From Flavobacteriaceae bacterium (GTDB taxonomy: Bacteria; Bacteroidota; Bacteroidia; Flavobacteriales; Flavobacteriaceae), in the NCBI GenBank assembly GCA_002691265.1, contig NZHJ01000035.1, positions 7,274-18,843 of the forward strand: DNA of 11,570 nucleotides. Direction: 5' to 3'. The first letter of the stretch is position 1, and every line of letters begins with the position of its first letter. A model generated the notes under the pieces. It saw only the letters and a list, made by a program, of their open reading frames with translations, did no database searches and was not told the DNA's origin. Positions 8,534-11,570 of the stretch are shown in pieces. The position numbers were made by a program, and so were the translations under genes.

Positions 8534-10073
8534 AAATAGTTTTACCATTTTCATTCAAAAAACGGTACTCTAAATATTTGTAAGCATCTCTAGGGATAAT
8601 TTTAATCCATTTTTTATGTTTAAAATACCACTTGAGCCTAACAGAAGGATATCCTTTTTCAAGATAAGCAGCAATGAAAGGATGAGTATTTAAATTAAAA
8701 TGACTTTCACCTTTATTAACTAGCCTATCGATATCTTCAGATATCTTATCTATGAGCACAATTGGAGCTTCAACTTCATTGTCAAGACCATTACTAGGGT
8801 TTTCTTCCCTGGTTTTAATATTCATTTCAGGTCTTACTCTTTGCCTTGTTATCTGGATTAATCCAAATTTACTTGGAGGAAGAATTTTATGTTTAGCTCT
8901 ATCTTCCTTCATTTCTGTTTTCAGATGGTTAAATAGTTTTTTTCTGTTATCTGCTTTATTTTGATCAATAAAGTCAACTACAATAATTCCACCCATATCT
9001 CTAAGACGAAGTTGTCTTGCGATTTCTGTGGCAGCTATTAGATTAACTTCCAGTGCAGACTCTTCTTGGTTCTTAGCCGAAGAAGATCTATTTCCACTAT
9101 TAACATCTATGACATGCAAAGCTTCTGTGTGTTCGATGACTAAATAGGAACCCTTTGTCATTGAAACATTTTTACCAAATGAAGTTTTAATTTGTCTTTC
9201 AATTCCAAATTTTTCAAAGATTGGAATTTTTGAATTGTATAGTTTTACAATCGACTCCTTTTTTGGTGCAATTTTTTGTACATAATCTTTGATTTGAATG
9301 TGTAATGCTTCATCATTAACTAAAATTGATGTAAAACTTTCATCAAATAAGTCTCTAAGAATCTTAGACGAAATATTCATTTCATCCATAACCTTACTAG
9401 GAATATTTGCATTCCTAATTTTTTTACACATCGCAATCCATCTATTGTAAAGATTTTGTAAATCTCTGTCAAGTTCAGCAACTTTTTTACCTTTTGCAAC
9501 GGTTCTGATAATCACACCAAATCCTTTTGGCGTAATACTTTTTACCAGCCTCTTTAATCTATCTTTTTCTCTTTGATCTTCAATTTTTTGAGAAATAGAA
9601 ATTCTTTTTGAAAATGGAACAAGAACTAAAAATCTTCCGGCAATTGATAATTCGGAAGTGACTCTTGGACCTTTGGTTGAGATAGGTTCTTTTACAATTT
9701 GGATTAAAACAGATTGATTTGGGCTAAGTACATCTGCAATAGCACCGTTTTTATCTATTTCTTCCTCAAATTTATAATTGTTTAAAGAGAAATTTCTGAT
9801 TTTTCCTGAGCTAATACCCTTTATAAATTTTTGAAGGGTAGAAACTTTAGGACCTAAGTCGTGATAGTGTAAAAAAGCATCTTTTTTATATCCCACATTA
9901 ACAAATGCTGCATTTAAAGCAGGCATTGTTTTTCTTATTTTGGCAAGATATATATCACCAACTAAAAATTTTGTATTGTCATTATCTTTATGAAACTCTA
10001 TAAGTTTTCCGTCTTTAAGTAAGGCAAAATCAACATTGTTAGAACTTGAACGAATAAGCAATTCTTTATTCAT
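8532..10073 (-). CDS. rng: Ribonuclease E/G family endoribonuclease
   Basis: A 513-aa single-strand-specific endoribonuclease of the RNase E/G family, which processes rRNA and starts mRNA decay in the cytoplasm. In order: an N-terminal S1 RNA-binding domain (VGDIYLAKI at ~38-46, with a Lys/Asn-rich insertion at ~80-110); the 5'-monophosphate-sensing region, including GPRVTS (~135-140) and the R190-T191 pair of VIIRT; and the DNase I-like catalytic core with the two metal-binding aspartates, D323 (HVIDVNSG) and D367 (VVDFID). The CPxC zinc-link of E. coli RNase E is not visible; the equivalent region reads ENPSNGLDNEVEAP. The long C-terminal degradosome scaffold of RNase E is absent, so the length fits RNase G. 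The start at 10073 (MNKELLIRS) is chosen because homologues begin there; an in-frame ATG at 10091 would add six residues (MQKNDK). The gene lies 147 nt downstream of the small basic protein gene and may be read from the HU promoter. Confidence 0.93.
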   Translation of the reverse strand: MNKELLIRSSSNNVDFALLKDGKLIEFHKDNDNTKFLVGDIYLAKIRKTMPALNAAFVNVGYKKDAFLHYHDLGPKVSTLQKFIKGISSGKIRNFSLNNYKFEEEIDKNGAIADVLSPNQSVLIQIVKEPISTKGPRVTSELSIAGRFLVLVPFSKRISISQKIEDQREKDRLKRLVKSITPKGFGVIIRTVAKGKKVAELDRDLQNLYNRWIAMCKKIRNANIPSKVMDEMNISSKILRDLFDESFTSILVNDEALHIQIKDYVQKIAPKKESIVKLYNSKIPIFEKFGIERQIKTSFGKNVSMTKGSYLVIEHTEALHVIDVNSGNRSSSAKNQEESALEVNLIAATEIARQLRLRDMGGIIVVDFIDQNKADNRKKLFNHLKTEMKEDRAKHKILPPSKFGLIQITRQRVRPEMNIKTREENPSNGLDNEVEAPIVLIDKISEDIDRLVNKGESHFNLNTHPFIAAYLEKGYPSVRLKWYFKHKKWIKIIPRDAYKYLEYRFLNENGKTI

Positions 10074-10113
10074 TTTATCATTTTTTTGCATAAATGCTGA
10101 TTAATATATAAAC

Positions 10114-10151
10114 TACAACTATTCATCTGTTGTAAAAGCAATTATTACAAC
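10114..10151 (-). promoter_or_regulatory. Alternating inverted repeats in the RNase G leader
   Basis: Read on the minus strand, the leader contains GTTGTAA (10151-10145), then nine bases, TTACAAC (10135-10129), nine more bases, and GTTGTA (10119-10114). The middle element is exactly complementary to the first over 7 bp and to the last over 6 bp, so two hairpins with 9-nt loops are possible but only one at a time. The last element ends 40 nt before the chosen rng start. It could be a switching RNA leader or a set of operator half-sites. E. coli RNase E is known to control its own mRNA through the 5' leader, so autoregulation is a reasonable but unproven idea here. Confidence 0.45.
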
Positions 10152-10220
10152 GTGCTAATGAATATTTTTCAAAGAACTTAAGTTGATTATTAATGATATA
10201 ATTAAGAAGATTGATTAGAA

Positions 10221-10313
10221 TTAATCCTTCTTCTTGTGACGATTAGCTCTACGTCTCTTTTTTCTCTTATGAGTAGCTACTTTATGTCTTTTACGCTTTT
10301 TTCCGCTAGGCAT
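10221..10313 (-). CDS. Small, highly basic protein, probably ribosomal (30 aa)
   Basis: ATG (10313-10311) to TAA (10223-10221) encodes 30 residues beginning MPSGKKRKRHKVATHKRKKR and ending in HKKKD. Most residues are Lys, Arg or His and there is almost nothing hydrophobic, as in tiny ribosomal proteins threaded through rRNA. The stop of the HU gene lies 10 nt upstream, so the two are very likely cotranscribed. I recall near-identical short proteins in other Flavobacteriia, which argues for a real gene rather than chance. It does not look like bTHX, which in this phylum usually begins MGKGD. The extra flavobacterial large-subunit protein reported as bL38 from the Flavobacterium johnsoniae ribosome structure is a candidate identity, but I cannot confirm the match from memory. 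No Shine-Dalgarno sequence precedes it; the upstream DNA is A/T only. Confidence 0.8.
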   Translation of the reverse strand: MPSGKKRKRHKVATHKRKKRRRANRHKKKD

Positions 10314-10323
10314 AAATTATATT

Positions 10324-10614
10324 TTAATTAATTTTTAATTTCGTTTTTACCCCATCAATAAAAAACTTCGATGGTTTAAAAGCTGGAATATTGTGAGCTG
10401 GTATTTTGATGGTTGTATTCTTTTTGATATTTCTAGCAGTTTTTTCAGCTCTTTTTTTAACTATAAAACTGCCAAAACCTCTTAAATATACATTTTCACC
10501 ATTTTCTAATGAATCAATTATCTCTTTCATAAGTGATTCAACAGTAAGTTGCACATCAACTTTTTCAATTCCTAATTTTTCAGAAATATTTGCTACAATT
10601 TCAGCCTTTGTCAT
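10324..10614 (-). CDS. hup: HU/IHF family nucleoid DNA-binding protein
   Basis: A 96-aa histone-like protein that binds and bends DNA as a dimer. The N-terminal helices (MTKAEIVANISEKLG, then ~20-38) are followed by the conserved turn LRGFGSF (44-50) and the DNA-binding beta arm (~52-75). The arm carries R61-N62 and a run of basic residues. The tip reads RNI instead of the RNP of E. coli HU; as I recall, this form is common in Bacteroidota. The closing PAFKPSK (77-83) matches the family. Length is typical. The gene heads a minus-strand group with the 30-aa basic protein (10-nt gap) and, further on, rng. It is divergent from mutY across 133 nt and has a good -7 element 41 nt upstream of its start. 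Confidence 0.95.
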   Translation of the reverse strand: MTKAEIVANISEKLGIEKVDVQLTVESLMKEIIDSLENGENVYLRGFGSFIVKKRAEKTARNIKKNTTIKIPAHNIPAFKPSKFFIDGVKTKLKIN

Positions 10615-10655
10615 AAATCAATATATTTTTATCATTAATAATTCAACAATGCCTG

Positions 10656-10680
10656 CAAATATATGTATTTTTTACTTCAA
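10656..10680 (-). promoter_or_regulatory. Putative Bacteroidota-type promoter of the HU gene
   Basis: On the minus strand TATATTTG (10663-10656) matches the Bacteroidota -7 consensus TAnnTTTG exactly and lies 41 nt before the HU start codon. A TTG (10680-10678) lies upstream with only 14 bp between the two elements, shorter than the usual ~19-21, so the -33 element is uncertain. No equally good element was found for the divergent mutY gene; the nearest is TACCTTTA at 10722-10729, which has one mismatch and no -33 partner. Confidence 0.5.
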
Positions 10681-10747
10681 TATTTAATTGGTTTATAATT
10701 TAATTTATTACATCTATAGATTACCTTTACTAACCTGAATTATCTAA

Positions 10748-11570
10748 ATGGCAATCAATAAGTTAATTTTAAAATGGTATGATAAAAACAAAAGAGATTT
10801 ACCGTGGAGACATACCAAAAACCCATATAATATATGGATATCTGAAATTATTTTACAGCAAACTAGAATGGAACAGGGAATTTATTATTACAATAGGTTT
10901 ATATCCAAGTTTCCAGATTTAAAAACCTTAGCAACTTCAGATGAAAAAGATGTTTTATTATTATGGCAAGGCTTAGGTTATTATTCAAGAGCTAGAAATT
11001 TACATTCCACATCAAAATATATATTTAATCAATTAAATTCAGAGTTTCCTGAATCCTACGAAGAGTTGATTAAGCTTAAAGGAATAGGTGATTATACAGC
11101 TAGTGCAATTTCATCTATTTGTTTTGAAAAATCTCAGCCTGTTTTAGACGGTAATGTATTTCGGATTATTTCAAGAGTTTATGAAATCAAAAATCCAATA
11201 GATTTAAATAAGTCAAGAAAAGTATTTAAAGAAAAGGCTAAAGAAATGATGCCAAGTGATAGATATGGTGATTATAATCAGGCATTAATGGATTTTGGAT
11301 CAATTATTTGTAAACCTTTAAACCCACTTTGTTCATCTTGTGTTATTTCAAAAATTTGTTCATCTTTCAATAATAATTCTGTGGAATATTATCCTGTCAA
11401 GAGCTCGAAAAGTAAAATTAAGTTGTTGTATTTTGATTACATAGTTGCAAAGCATAATAATCAATTTTTAATAGAGCAAATAAAAGAAGGGATTTGGAAG
11501 AATATGTATCAGTTTCCAGTTCATATTTCAGAATCTAAAAAGACAAAAAAAGAGATTGTAAAGTTTTTAT
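10748..11570 (+). CDS. mutY: A/G-specific adenine glycosylase (3' truncated)
   Basis: The first 274 residues of MutY, which removes adenine mispaired with 8-oxoguanine or guanine in base-excision repair. Visible features: LPWR near the N-terminus; catalytic E33 in WISEIILQQT; GLGYYSRARNLH, a MutY signature; the helix-hairpin-helix loop KGIGDYTA; catalytic D134 in LDGNV; and the four [4Fe-4S] cysteines C188, C195, C198 and C204 with the standard C-x6-C-x2-C-x5-C spacing. The C-terminal NUDIX-like domain that recognises 8-oxoguanine starts near residue 225 (GIWKNMYQFP is seen) and runs off the window. The frame is intact throughout. Start at 10748 (MAINKLILKWY) gives the normal distance to LPWR. 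It is divergent from the HU gene. Confidence 0.95.
   Translation, partial: MAINKLILKWYDKNKRDLPWRHTKNPYNIWISEIILQQTRMEQGIYYYNRFISKFPDLKTLATSDEKDVLLLWQGLGYYSRARNLHSTSKYIFNQLNSEFPESYEELIKLKGIGDYTASAISSICFEKSQPVLDGNVFRIISRVYEIKNPIDLNKSRKVFKEKAKEMMPSDRYGDYNQALMDFGSIICKPLNPLCSSCVISKICSSFNNNSVEYYPVKSSKSKIKLLYFDYIVAKHNNQFLIEQIKEGIWKNMYQFPVHISESKKTKKEIVKFL

Noticed and set aside
8752..8964. Plus-strand open frame inside the RNase gene
   Set aside because: It is antisense to conserved catalytic-core sequence and has no protein features of its own beyond chance hydrophobicity.
10213..10226. GATTA-GAAT-TAATC inverted repeat at the end of the 30-aa gene
   Set aside because: Only a 5-bp AT-rich stem, no T-tract following on the minus strand, and it overlaps the stop codon; not convincing as a terminator.
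10406..10687. Plus-strand open frame opposite HU
   Set aside because: It is antisense to the HU gene; its Phe-rich sequence is what the Lys/Glu-rich HU sense strand gives in reverse.
7735..11570. DNA-repair island (exonuclease III plus MutY)
   Set aside because: Both act in base-excision repair, but they are 2.2 kb apart, in separate transcription units, with RNA and nucleoid genes between them; nothing indicates a joint system.

Overview
The window looks like ordinary chromosome from a low-GC member of the Bacteroidota, most likely marine Flavobacteriia. Four things point there: secreted proteins ending in a type IX secretion system (T9SS) type A sorting domain; GEVED and CARDB-like modules; gene starts preceded by A-rich DNA with no Shine-Dalgarno sequence; and a TAnnTTTG-type -7 promoter element upstream of the HU gene. 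There is no sign of a phage, insertion sequence, CRISPR array, tRNA or rRNA.

Left part (1-4330, plus strand): two consecutive paralogous T9SS cargo genes, 7 nt apart. The first is cut by the left edge. The second is complete (986 aa): signal peptide, a large N-terminal domain of unknown fold, two CARDB-like repeats, a GEVED domain and a sorting domain. The visible part of the first gene matches the last ~450 residues of the second. A hairpin at 4345-4379 ends this unit and also serves the converging gene.

Middle (4381-8533): a 1095-aa minus-strand protein that looks like an outer-membrane beta-barrel of unknown function. It is transcribed divergently from an exodeoxyribonuclease III gene. 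A short perfect inverted repeat lies in the shared 66-nt gap. The exonuclease gene converges on an RNase E/G gene, with a strong two-way terminator that overlaps the RNase stop codon.

Right part (8532-11570): on the minus strand, in order of transcription, an HU-type DNA-binding protein, a 30-aa very basic protein that looks ribosomal, and the RNase G-like ribonuclease. They probably share an HU promoter. The RNase leader carries three alternating copies of a TACAAC/GTTGTA element that could form two mutually exclusive hairpins. Divergent from HU, and cut by the right edge, is the adenine glycosylase gene mutY.

The right part is core housekeeping (nucleoid, ribosome, RNA decay, base-excision repair) and the left part is cell-surface accessory. 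I see no convincing new multi-gene system. The items most worth a second look are the RNase leader, the 30-aa protein and the uncharacterised barrel protein.
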